A stretch of DNA of 33,304 nt from Halobacteriovoraceae bacterium (GTDB lineage Bacteria; Bdellovibrionota; Bacteriovoracia; Bacteriovoracales; Bacteriovoracaceae): NCBI GenBank assembly GCA_018646195.1, contig JABGVH010000225.1, positions 1-33,304 of the forward strand, given 5' to 3'. The notes beneath the pieces are model-generated. The model had not been told where the DNA came from and made no database searches. It worked only from the letters and a program-made list of their open reading frames with translations. Made by a program: the position numbers and the translations under genes. Below, piece by piece: positions 24,050-31,841 of this stretch (the first letter of the stretch is position 1; the number at the start of each line of letters is the position of its first letter).

Positions 24050-25450
24050 CTACCTACGTTTTTTTATATGATCTTCTTTAGGAGTAAAGGCATTGATGAG
24101 ACCTTGGAAAGGTTTTTTGAAGTTACCTTTATTATAATCTTCGTTGGCCAGCTGATCGATCACGACTTGACAGTTCTCGGGGCTGAATTCGCCATCCATG
24201 TCACTTACCCTATGAACAAATTCATGGGCCAAAATAAAGAGACACGCCAGGGGAGCGATGAAATTTTTTGAAATGCCTCGAGGAAATCCATTTGAGTCGG
24301 GTCGCTCATGATGTTGTTCCACAATGAAGTCGACATCAGCAGGCAGTTGCTTATTACCCTTAATTAATTTCCCTGCTTCTAGTCCATGATTCCTATAAAC
24401 TTCTAGATCATCTTCTGACCAACGGCCTTCTTCGATCTCTTCGAGTCTTTGAATTTTTGCTAATTCGTGGTCGGTTAAGCACATGTCATGCATTAGCGCC
24501 GCGAGGCTGAGCTTATAGCAAGTTCCATCTGAATTCCATTCAGATTTTTTAGCTATAGCGATTGAAACAAAAGATACCTTTAGGCTATGGTCGTAAATAT
24601 AGCCTTTATTGGCCTCCATCTTATTGATCAGTTGCCAAATACCAGGTGTTGATTTTACCTGGGCAACAGAAGCTTCCATGGTTTTCTTAGTCAGTGCCAC
24701 CGCTTCTTTAGTTAGTCCTTCATCATTCATTCGGGTATGAACATCTTCAAGAGAGGCCAGCTGCAGCTTAATTGCATCCTTTTTATTTTTTGGTTTTCGC
24801 GCGTACAGACCCAGCAAGGCCTTTGAAGTGTAGTCGGCCAATATTTTGTACTCTTTTGCGAAAACGTAGAGCCCTTCGACTCCTTTTTCAACATAGCGCT
24901 CTAGTTGTTCATGGCCATAGATTTGTTCTCTTTCTATGACCTTTACATACTTGGTGTCCGATAGCTTTATTGAAGCGTCTATTGGAATTTTATTAAGTCG
25001 TAGAAAATTAGACATTTTTACGTGGGTGTAGTGATCGCTGGCCTGTGGAGGAGTCCAGGGGCGGTCAAAGATGCAGCTGCCTGCAAAAACCAAGGCCTTC
25101 TTAAAAAGCTTGGGGTCAACAGGGGAAGTAATTTGAGTGTTTGCTGGATGGTCATCTTTAAAGTTGCTGTAATATTTAGTGTTTTTTAAATCGTCATTAC
25201 TCATTTGTATAAAGGGCAAGGCTTCGCTTTTTAATAAATTTTGATGGTATATTTCAAGGTTTTCTTCGCAATCTAAGTCTAGCGCAGAAATGATTAAGGA
25301 AATATCGTCTTCTTCTTTAAGCTTTTCAACCGCCTCGCTGGCACTTGCAGCTTCGATAATAAAGGCACCATAATTTGCCTCCAATCGCATGACGTAAATA
25401 TCACGGACCGCTTCGATGTCGTTAATGTAAAGAATGTTTAATAATTCCAC
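24050..25450 (-). CDS. Pseudo-receiver plus atypical HD-GYP domain protein
   Basis: 466 residues. The N-terminal 125 fold like a response-regulator receiver (ILYIND at strand 1), but the strand-3 position that should hold the phosphoacceptor Asp appears to be Ala56 (LIISALDLD). A helical middle part follows. The C-terminal part is HD-GYP-like: YDHSLK (near 288), MHDMC (near 318, where HDxGK is usual), NHGLEAG, then QHHERPDSNGFPRG (near 380) in place of HHExxDGxGYP. Canonical HD-GYPs degrade cyclic di-GMP; with the Lys and GYP changed, activity is uncertain. Structurally studied Bdellovibrio HD-GYP Bd1817 is likewise atypical. Co-translated with the histidine kinase downstream. Confidence 0.85.
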   Translation of the reverse strand: MELLNILYINDIEAVRDIYVMRLEANYGAFIIEAASASEAVEKLKEEDDISLIISALDLDCEENLEIYHQNLLKSEALPFIQMSNDDLKNTKYYSNFKDDHPANTQITSPVDPKLFKKALVFAGSCIFDRPWTPPQASDHYTHVKMSNFLRLNKIPIDASIKLSDTKYVKVIEREQIYGHEQLERYVEKGVEGLYVFAKEYKILADYTSKALLGLYARKPKNKKDAIKLQLASLEDVHTRMNDEGLTKEAVALTKKTMEASVAQVKSTPGIWQLINKMEANKGYIYDHSLKVSFVSIAIAKKSEWNSDGTCYKLSLAALMHDMCLTDHELAKIQRLEEIEEGRWSEDDLEVYRNHGLEAGKLIKGNKQLPADVDFIVEQHHERPDSNGFPRGISKNFIAPLACLFILAHEFVHRVSDMDGEFSPENCQVVIDQLANEDYNKGNFKKPFQGLINAFTPKEDHIKKRR

Positions 25451-25531
25451 TATGTTTTCCCCTCAGTATAGTAACAATAAAAAAAAAATGGCGCTATGAT
25501 GCAAAAGGTCGTGGAAATCTCCTAAAGCTAT

Positions 25532-25560
25532 TTGCCAAGTGCATTATGTTTTACTAATAT
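25532..25560 (+). promoter_or_regulatory. Candidate promoter for the 25591 gene
   Basis: TTGCCA (25532-25537), a 17-bp spacer and TAATAT (25555-25560) match consensus at 5 of 6 and 4 of 6 positions. The predicted leader is about 24 nt and includes a run of eight G residues that forms the ribosome site. Confidence 0.45.
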
Positions 25561-25590
25561 GCAAGCGTTCGGAACCCTGGGGGGGGAACT

Positions 25591-26544
25591 TTGAAACATG
25601 TATTATCGATAGCCTTTACGGAAGACTTCTCGAACTTTGATCAAGTCATTCAATTTAATGGAGAATCCATTAGGCTTACTCAGTATTCAACTAATTTTGA
25701 TTTAGAATTGACGCTTAATTTGTTAGAGCGTTTTGATGGGTTATGTGACTCTATTTGCATTTCTGGGTTGCCTCCGATTATTAAAGGAAAAAAAATTAAT
25801 TTTTCTCACCCTCAGAGAGAAAAGTTGATGAATGCAACCAAAGAGACAAATGTACTCGATGGTCAATTATTTAAAGATATCTATATTCCTTGGGTCATTC
25901 GAAAATATTGCTATAAAAATGACCATCTTTTTAAAAACAAGGATGTGTCTATTTATTGCGGTTCTATTCAAAAGAATTTACTCGAAGTGATGGATGATCT
26001 GGCCGGCAAATTATTTTTAGCTGATCCCTACTTTGGACTTAAACTTCCCTACGTAATGAATGGCGTTTCAGACTTGGATAAATTTTTAAAAATGGTGCTT
26101 CCACTGATGGGCCGCATGAAAATCAAGCGAAATTTGATCCCATCCTTTTCCTCGCGACAGGGAAAAGTCCCTCGCTTTCTAAAGTCCTTTTTTGAAGCCG
26201 ATGTCTTTGTGGCCAATATGGCGACCCTCGAATTGATCGACCTCTCGCATTTAAAAGGCAAAACGCTGATAGTTGATGTCTTAAACGAAGATTTAAAAGA
26301 TGAGTTAAGAAGAGTAGGGGTATTAGATGTTATGGTATGCCTGCCACAAATTGAGGGAATTCCATTCTTTAATTTCGCAATCTTTGAGGCCTTGCTTCAA
26401 GGGGTACAAGCGGGTAATAAGAAATTAGAAACTGACGACCTTTTGGGTTGGATTGATGAGATGGACATTCGCCCGGAGTTTATTAATTTTAAAAGACTTC
26501 TTAAGACACCAGAGAGCGCCACAAATTTTTACTACTTTAGTTAA
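25591..26544 (+). CDS. Cytosolic protein of unknown function
   Basis: 317 residues, alpha/beta composition, no signal peptide or membrane helix. I do not recognise the family. Features seen: a central YCGSIQKNLLEVMDDLAG segment and later KGKTLIVDVLNEDLKDELRRVGVLDVMVCLPQIEG, which looks like alternating strand and helix of a Rossmann-type fold, but no glycine-rich nucleotide loop is evident. The start is TTG at 25591, with the G run (25579-25586) as ribosome site 4 nt upstream; no earlier start fits. It abuts the convergent lipoprotein gene with no gap and is divergent from the HD-GYP gene. Confidence 0.75.
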   Translation: MKHVLSIAFTEDFSNFDQVIQFNGESIRLTQYSTNFDLELTLNLLERFDGLCDSICISGLPPIIKGKKINFSHPQREKLMNATKETNVLDGQLFKDIYIPWVIRKYCYKNDHLFKNKDVSIYCGSIQKNLLEVMDDLAGKLFLADPYFGLKLPYVMNGVSDLDKFLKMVLPLMGRMKIKRNLIPSFSSRQGKVPRFLKSFFEADVFVANMATLELIDLSHLKGKTLIVDVLNEDLKDELRRVGVLDVMVCLPQIEGIPFFNFAIFEALLQGVQAGNKKLETDDLLGWIDEMDIRPEFINFKRLLKTPESATNFYYFS

Positions 26545-26949
26545 TTATTTTGATTTTTTCTTGTCACTTGCATTCTTTGCTTTGTCTCTAAGAGATTCCA
26601 CAATAAATTCTTTTTGATCGTCAGCTGGACAGGGTTCACTCTTTCCCTTATCTCCCTCTTTCCAGGTCTGAACGACCGAGAGTCCATATTTAGAAGAACA
26701 AGTCCAATCACCATCTTTTATACCATTATTAAATTCGCCAATTTCTTTTGAGACTCCGCTGCGGTACCAAGTTCTATAGGGCCCGTGTCTGGTAAAGCTA
26801 CCATAAGAACTTTTTCCACAGTACTGTCTAAAACCCTCTGGTGGCGCCTTACCGACAATTTTTGTTCCGCTAGGGCATTTTAGTTTACCATCCCCACTGC
26901 AGCTAGAGAGTGAGAAGAGAATCAAAATTGTAGCAATTAAAGGTGGCAT
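26545..26949 (-). CDS. Small lipoprotein with MORN/YwqK-like segment
   Basis: 134 residues. Lipoprotein signal MPPLIATILILFSLSSC (Cys17, Ser at +2). The body contains HGPYRTWYRSGVSKEIGEF and NGIKDGDWTC, the G-x-w-x-x-w-y-x-[SN]-G pattern of MORN-variant or YwqK-type repeats, with several cysteines that may form disulfides. The tail is lysine-rich. Such proteins are common as small envelope lipoproteins; function unknown. Its stop directly abuts the stop of the convergent 25591 gene. The outer-membrane-type gene lies 45 nt upstream on the same strand. Confidence 0.8.
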   Translation of the reverse strand: MPPLIATILILFSLSSCSGDGKLKCPSGTKIVGKAPPEGFRQYCGKSSYGSFTRHGPYRTWYRSGVSKEIGEFNNGIKDGDWTCSSKYGLSVVQTWKEGDKGKSEPCPADDQKEFIVESLRDKAKNASDKKKSK

Positions 26950-26994
26950 AGTTTAATTCTAGGCGATAAAGCTATTTGGGAAAAGACAAAAGTC

Positions 26995-27756
26995 TTAAAA
27001 TAGTGGGAGGCCTTTTTGTGGAACCCACTTTAATAGCGAAAAGACAGTTAAATGGCGGTCTTTCTCTCTTCCTCGAAAAAGTCCAGGGCCTACTAACCAC
27101 TCCCATTCTCCAAAGCTCTTTTGGCCAAAGAGAATCGCCATAGTGGTTTCTCCAGGTGTGTGAAGCATTTTATTGTGAACACCTAAGACTCCAAACTTGA
27201 GAGATTCATTGACTTTAAAACCAAGTACAGTTGTAAAGCTCCTAAGAGTGTCTGCCCCGTTACTGCCGATGAGAGTGCTGGTTTCGTCAGCGAAGGCCCG
27301 GCTTTTATCTTTCACATCTAGCCTGGTGACCCTTAAGTCACCAACTAGAAAAAGCGGGCCAAGAGCTAAGGCCATTTTTGCGCCCAGATACTGATGGCCA
27401 ACGGTTGATTTACAAACCAAGAGGGTGCAGTCAAAACTTTGTAACTCTGATGCGTTTCGGTATACTCGCCTGCTTCCTCCATAGGCGCCTAAGAAGCTTA
27501 TGGGAAAGAAGTCGAATTGCCCGCCGAAGGAATTAATAACCCCACTTGTTTGCAGTTGTAGTGAGGGGCGTAAGTAACCATAGAGCGGGCCAGAGCCGCC
27601 CTTGCCCCAAATAGGAAGACCGTAGCCGGCCTTCGATTGCAGTGCGAAGGCGGTGGGATAGGAGCGAATAATATTTGCAAAACTCAAGTCCCATTCAGCA
27701 AAGGCGAATTTTGGCAGGAATAAGGTAATTAAAATTATATAGCTGATTGTTTTGAT
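26995..27756 (-). CDS. Probable outer-membrane beta-barrel protein with ATC start
   Basis: About 253 residues. Signal peptide KTISYIILITLFLPKFAFA with cleavage after Ala and mature start EWDLSF. The rest has alternating polar/hydrophobic, Gly- and aromatic-rich strands typical of outer-membrane barrels (PLYGYLRPSLQLQT, YLGAKMALALGPLFLVGDL, TTVLGFKVNESLKFGVLG). A cysteine pair (FDCTLLVC) may form a disulfide. The only upstream ATG (27810) would add 18 unlikely residues and lacks a ribosome site. By contrast AAAGGAG (27769-27763) stands 6 nt before ATC at 27756, exactly where the signal begins. I therefore annotate an ATC start. It is divergent from the small anchored protein, with 58 nt between starts. 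Confidence 0.75.
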   Translation of the reverse strand: MKTISYIILITLFLPKFAFAEWDLSFANIIRSYPTAFALQSKAGYGLPIWGKGGSGPLYGYLRPSLQLQTSGVINSFGGQFDFFPISFLGAYGGSRRVYRNASELQSFDCTLLVCKSTVGHQYLGAKMALALGPLFLVGDLRVTRLDVKDKSRAFADETSTLIGSNGADTLRSFTTVLGFKVNESLKFGVLGVHNKMLHTPGETTMAILFGQKSFGEWEWLVGPGLFRGREKDRHLTVFSLLKWVPQKGLPLF

Positions 27757-27762
27757 CCCTAA

Positions 27763-27769
27763 CTCCTTT
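27763..27769 (-). promoter_or_regulatory. Strong ribosome site directly before an ATC codon
   Basis: Minus-strand AAAGGAG followed by a 6-nt spacer (TTAGGG) and then ATC AAA ACA, the first codons of a perfect signal peptide. No ATG, GTG or TTG lies at the expected distance in frame. Confidence 0.7.
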
Positions 27770-27814
27770 ATGGTACTATTTAAATATACTAAATGTTGGT
27801 TCAAAGGCATACAA

Positions 27815-28174
27815 ATGGGAAAAATCTTTCTATTTTTTATTTTAATTGTCGGTGCAGTCGGGTACTGGGTCCAGGACCATGATCTAATTAATGAAATTCA
27901 AATATCTAATGAAGAGGCCAAAGAGAAGGGCATGTTCTCAGTTAAAGACGAACCGACCCCGCTTCCCTATAATTTTAGGATCGGCAATTGCGTGTCGCTT
28001 GATCAAGGAAACTGGGACCATTATATTATTCGGGACCTGCGAGAAGAACATTATATTGTTTCGGAATGTCGAAAATTTAAAGGCTGCAAGGCCAATACGA
28101 AGTCATTTCATTATAAGGATTTTGATGCCGATTATAAAGTTAGTTGGATTACAAAATGTGCTGAAAAGTCGTAA
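27815..28174 (+). CDS. Small membrane-anchored or exported protein
   Basis: 119 residues from the ATG at 27815, which has AAAGG 7 nt upstream. The open frame extends 21 codons further upstream, but that part has no ribosome site. The N-terminus MGKIFLFFILIVGAVGYWV is a signal peptide or anchor. The remainder carries four cysteines (GNCVSL, SECRKF, KGCKAN, TKCAEKS) that could make two disulfides outside the membrane. No family recognised. The ClC gene starts two codons after its stop, so the two are probably co-transcribed. Confidence 0.75.
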   Translation: MGKIFLFFILIVGAVGYWVQDHDLINEIQISNEEAKEKGMFSVKDEPTPLPYNFRIGNCVSLDQGNWDHYIIRDLREEHYIVSECRKFKGCKANTKSFHYKDFDADYKVSWITKCAEKS

Positions 28175-28180
28175 TCAACT

Positions 28181-29956
28181 GTGAAAGTCCCACCCATTTG
28201 GAAGGTCTCCTTCCTTAGAAAATTTATAAAAAATGAAGTTACTGAAGAAAGGACCTTTTTTGCCCTAACTCTTCTAACAGGTATTTTAGCGGGGTTAATT
28301 TCTGTTGCTCTCTATAAAGCTACTCATTATCTAACCTCCTATTTTGGAACAGACTCTGCTTTTACTTTAAGAACTTTGGCCTTTGGTGGGGGTGCGCTTT
28401 TTATTTCTGGTTACCTAACCACCCGTAAATTTCCCTCTACTGCGGGGTCAGGAATTCCTGGGGTCCGTATCGCCTTAGCGGTCTACCATGGGAAAATTAA
28501 TATCGGCGCGACAGTAGCAAAATTTTTCACTTCGATTTTAAGTCTGTCATCGGGGCTTTCACTAGGAAGGGAAGGACCCACCGTTGCCATTACAGCGGGC
28601 ATAGGCTCCTCTCTCGGTAAGGCCTTTTCACTATCAAAGAAAAAAGTTAAAGCGCTTGTGGCAATTGGATCTGCTGGAGGCATCGCCGCTGCCTTTAATA
28701 CTCCCATGGCCGCTATTGTGTTTACCCTTGAGGAAATTGTAGGCGATTTAAATGCCAAGCTCTTGGGGTCTATTATAATTTCTTCGGTGGTCGCCGCCAT
28801 GACCGCGGCCTATTTCTTAGGTGATAAAGCGGCATTGGGGCAGCTTAATTACTCTATGGCCTCCTATCGTGAGCTCTACTTATTCGGCCTGGTCGGTTTA
28901 GCTGCGGCAGTACTTGGACCACTTTGGGTAAAATTAGTATTAAAATTTCGTTCAATGAGTCAGAAAATTTTCAAAGGCCATCGCTTAACTGTGATTATGC
29001 TTACCTTTCTATTTATTGCTGGGCTTTCTCTCTATGAACCGCAGATCTTAGGCAGCGGTCACATTCCATTACAAGACACATTACTGTCTTTAATTCTCGA
29101 TTGGAAAGTGTTGCTTGTCCTTTTTGTTCTTAAGTTTGTAGTGACAGCTCTCTGTTATGCTAGTGGCGCAAGTGGTGGACTTTTTATGCCAACACTACTG
29201 ATCGGAGCCACTTTGGGAGGCTTAGTCGCTGCACTGGCGAAATTAGGTTTTCCGGCACTTACTATAAACATGGGGGCCTTTGCGCTGGTTGGAATGGGGG
29301 CCTTTTTTGCCTCAGTTATTCGAGCACCATTTTCTAGCATCATTATGGTCTTTGAACTTACTAGAGATTATCATTTAATAGCTCCACTGATGCTCGCTAA
29401 TATAACTTCCTATATGATTTCATCTAGGTTTTTGACTGGTTCTATCTACGAGAAAATTTCAGAACAAGATGGAATACACCTTCCTACCAGAGAAGACGGT
29501 GATGTATTAGAGTTATTACATGTGGAAGATGCAATGATTCAAAATCCGATCTCGCTCAATGCAAAAATATCAATTACTGCTGCTATGAAGGGTTTGGAAG
29601 GCAATGATTTTTCTGGTTATCCAGTGCTTAAAAATGGGCTCTTAGTTGGTATGGTTTCTACCAATGACATTGGAAGTACTTTTGCTAAAGGTGAGGGCGA
29701 CGAAACTTTGCTTGAAGATATTTCTGAGAAAAAAATTATTTCTATTTATCCAGACCAATCACTGTTGGTGGCCTTTCATCGACTTAGAAAATATCATATA
29801 AGCAGGCTTCCGGTGGTCAGCCGTATTAATGACAGAAGAATTGTTGGGATTATCACCGCAGAGGACATCGTTTCCAAATTTGGTTTTCATGTTACCAGTG
29901 AAGACGATGATGAAAATATTCTTGAAGAACTTGAGACTGTAGAACTTGAAAATTAG
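28181..29956 (+). CDS. ClC-family chloride channel/antiporter with CBS domains
   Basis: 591 residues. Selectivity-filter motifs of ClC proteins are all present: GSGIPG, GREGPTV (with the gating Glu) and GGLFMPTLLIG. FTLEEI carries the glutamate pair whose second residue is the proton-transfer Glu of exchanger-type ClCs, and a Tyr (SIYEK) sits where the inner gate Tyr is expected. This favours a chloride/proton antiporter over a channel. After about 430 residues of membrane helices come two CBS motifs (VEDAMIQNPISL and EKKIISIYPDQS), which often bind nucleotides. The GTG start at 28181 has no clear ribosome site and lies six bases after the in-frame stop of the preceding gene, so translation probably depends on ribosomes finishing that gene. 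Confidence 0.95.
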   Translation: MKVPPIWKVSFLRKFIKNEVTEERTFFALTLLTGILAGLISVALYKATHYLTSYFGTDSAFTLRTLAFGGGALFISGYLTTRKFPSTAGSGIPGVRIALAVYHGKINIGATVAKFFTSILSLSSGLSLGREGPTVAITAGIGSSLGKAFSLSKKKVKALVAIGSAGGIAAAFNTPMAAIVFTLEEIVGDLNAKLLGSIIISSVVAAMTAAYFLGDKAALGQLNYSMASYRELYLFGLVGLAAAVLGPLWVKLVLKFRSMSQKIFKGHRLTVIMLTFLFIAGLSLYEPQILGSGHIPLQDTLLSLILDWKVLLVLFVLKFVVTALCYASGASGGLFMPTLLIGATLGGLVAALAKLGFPALTINMGAFALVGMGAFFASVIRAPFSSIIMVFELTRDYHLIAPLMLANITSYMISSRFLTGSIYEKISEQDGIHLPTREDGDVLELLHVEDAMIQNPISLNAKISITAAMKGLEGNDFSGYPVLKNGLLVGMVSTNDIGSTFAKGEGDETLLEDISEKKIISIYPDQSLLVAFHRLRKYHISRLPVVSRINDRRIVGIITAEDIVSKFGFHVTSEDDDENILEELETVELEN

Positions 29957-29957
29957 T

Positions 29958-31538
29958 TTAGGAATTTGAAATCACAAATGATCTAAGCGCTTTTTTATCA
30001 GCTAAAGTAATCGAATGGATCAATCCTCTATAAAGCTTCTTTCCGGCTTGATTTGCGTCGTCTTTTTTCTGGGGGACAATCCCAATATAGTAATTTGAAG
30101 GAAAGTTCATTTGATAGTTATGCCAATCTTTAATTACAATATCCGTTTCAAACTCCATCGCCGATTCTGAAATTCCTAAAATTTTAATTGGAAAATGATA
30201 ATAGGCGTGGCTAAATTCTTCATACTTGGTAGGAATAAATTTTTCGCGATTAAAATGGTCAAAACGAGCATCGAAATTTTTCTTATATACTTCGAGTACA
30301 TTTAAAAGGGCGGCTGTATTAAAATGTTTTTCTTTAGATATAAAGTTGGGATAAGCATAGTCCTTTTTCATATCTTCAGAACTGACTTCTCCATTATTAA
30401 AAACGATCACAAAGGGTTCATAGTTCTCGATTGCTTTAATTTTTTCAATTAATTTTCCAATTGTAACATTACCATTGTATTGGGCTGGATTTACATTGAT
30501 GGTTTTGCCTTCTAAGTCGACTTCCTCAATTGGAATATCTTCTTTTTCAAATGCTATAATGCTGGGGCGATAAAAATCGAGTTCCTCCTCAGTGTCTCTT
30601 AGCAAAGTTTGTAGTTTTAAAGAATAGTCCTGGTCTCCGATCCAATCCTCTAACTGATCTAATAATTGTAGTTTTTTATCGACTACCAAAATTTTGACAT
30701 TCTTTGGAGAAGATTCTGTCATAATCGATTCAATCCAATCTTTGAATGCTGGAATAACTTCGTCCATAATGGAACGTTCTCTCTCTTCTTTTGCCTCTAA
30801 GATTTTTGCTTTTTCAATTTTATCCGGAGCTTCTTTTTCAAAAACTGGGTCTAGGTAAAGATAGCGTGCCTGAATTTTGTAACGAGCAGGATAGTAGTGG
30901 TTGCCACTGGAGACTGAGATTATTTTATATAGTTTAGAGGGGATTACGTCTATTGGTATTTTTGTTTCTAGCTCTATCACCTGGCCGACTTCAAAGGATT
31001 GATTGGATTCAAATTGGAGATGATCATGATGTAGGTAGTTTATCCTAAAATTTTCAATAAGCTTTGCCGCTAATCCATTTTTGGCGTCCATACTGTAAAA
31101 GTTAGGACGGATGGTGAGCTCAGGGAAGGCCATTGTATAAGCGTGATAAACCGGGTCGTGGAGCTCTCCACCATTTTTAATCTGAGAGCAAACGATACCC
31201 GCTTGCATCGAGACCTGCATAAAATGCAGCCTCCGCTGAGCATCGTCTACCTGGTTAAAAAGTCCGACAATCGAAATGTCCCGGGTAGATTCTAGGTGCC
31301 GTAGCAATTGACATAACTTGGCAACTTCTTGTGGATCTTTACCAAAATCGAGATAGAGAATATCAGGCCTAGCGTCTTCAATTTCTCTTAATTTCTGGAC
31401 GTAATCGAGTACCGATTCCGAGACTTCAAATAGCTGAAATAGGAGCTGGTCTTGCTGTCCATATTTTTCCCTAAACTCCCCCTGGAGAGACTCAAAATAG
31501 CGAATATCCGCGCCAAGATAGGCGATTTCAATTTTCAT
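29958..31538 (-). CDS. Protein with receiver-like and PilZ-like regions
   Basis: 526 residues, soluble. By eye there are four parts. Residues 1-130 resemble a receiver domain with Asp64 at the phosphoacceptor position (DILYLDFGKD), though the strand-1 acidic pair is weak. About 165-235 are beta-rich with a PilZ-like look (FEVGQVIELETKIP, YKIISVSSG, YKIQARYLYLD), lacking an obvious RxxxR cyclic-di-GMP motif. About 290-400 form a second receiver-like part (VKILVVDKK at strand 1, but no clear phospho-Asp). The C-terminus has another PilZ-like beta section (FPIKILGISESAMEFETD). The domain calls are inference from fold pattern. A role in cyclic-di-GMP or motility signalling is possible. Its GAGGAC ribosome site is 9-11 nt from the ATG. 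It ends one base from the convergent ClC gene. Confidence 0.7.
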   Translation of the reverse strand: MKIEIAYLGADIRYFESLQGEFREKYGQQDQLLFQLFEVSESVLDYVQKLREIEDARPDILYLDFGKDPQEVAKLCQLLRHLESTRDISIVGLFNQVDDAQRRLHFMQVSMQAGIVCSQIKNGGELHDPVYHAYTMAFPELTIRPNFYSMDAKNGLAAKLIENFRINYLHHDHLQFESNQSFEVGQVIELETKIPIDVIPSKLYKIISVSSGNHYYPARYKIQARYLYLDPVFEKEAPDKIEKAKILEAKEERERSIMDEVIPAFKDWIESIMTESSPKNVKILVVDKKLQLLDQLEDWIGDQDYSLKLQTLLRDTEEELDFYRPSIIAFEKEDIPIEEVDLEGKTINVNPAQYNGNVTIGKLIEKIKAIENYEPFVIVFNNGEVSSEDMKKDYAYPNFISKEKHFNTAALLNVLEVYKKNFDARFDHFNREKFIPTKYEEFSHAYYHFPIKILGISESAMEFETDIVIKDWHNYQMNFPSNYYIGIVPQKKDDANQAGKKLYRGLIHSITLADKKALRSFVISNS

Positions 31539-31841
31539 AAAAACTTTGTCCTCAAAAATAGGATACTTTATTTTGAAAACTCTTCAACTTGTAGTTGGGA
31601 TAAGGCCTTGAAATAAAAGAAGAGTGAAGTTAGAAGATTGGGTACTAAGCTATTGTAATTACGTCGTAATTTTCAGGCCCAATCTATTGGCGGCCAGCGG
31701 GCACAAAAATCCCTATAGAGGGAACGCTAAGTTCCTGATAATACATAAAATAGCTAAATTAAAGGAATTCCTAAGAGAAAGCTCCAGGAGTCGTTTTATA
31801 ATATAAGCACTTGAAATTTAAAAAATAACAGCGGGTAAGCT
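31539..31841. other. Intergenic region with several potential RNA hairpins
   Basis: No convincing gene; a 60-codon GTG-started frame at 31624-31806 is judged spurious. Structures on the plus strand: AGATTGGG (31635-31642) pairs with CCCAATCT (31678-31685), enclosing AATTACG-T-CGTAATT (31657-31671). Further on, TCCCT/AGGGA (31710-31723) and GGAAC/GTTCC (31720-31734) share bases and exclude each other. AGGAATTCCT (31763-31772) is a perfect palindrome. A TATAAT hexamer sits at 31797-31802, about 40 nt before the next ATG, without a good -35. Could be a structured leader or small RNA; no known class recognised. Confidence 0.45.

Noticed and set aside
31624-31806. 60-codon GTG-started open frame on the plus strand
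   Set aside because: It crosses all the inverted repeats of the intergenic region, has only a weak purine-rich site, and its product has no signal or domain character. Better explained as non-coding.
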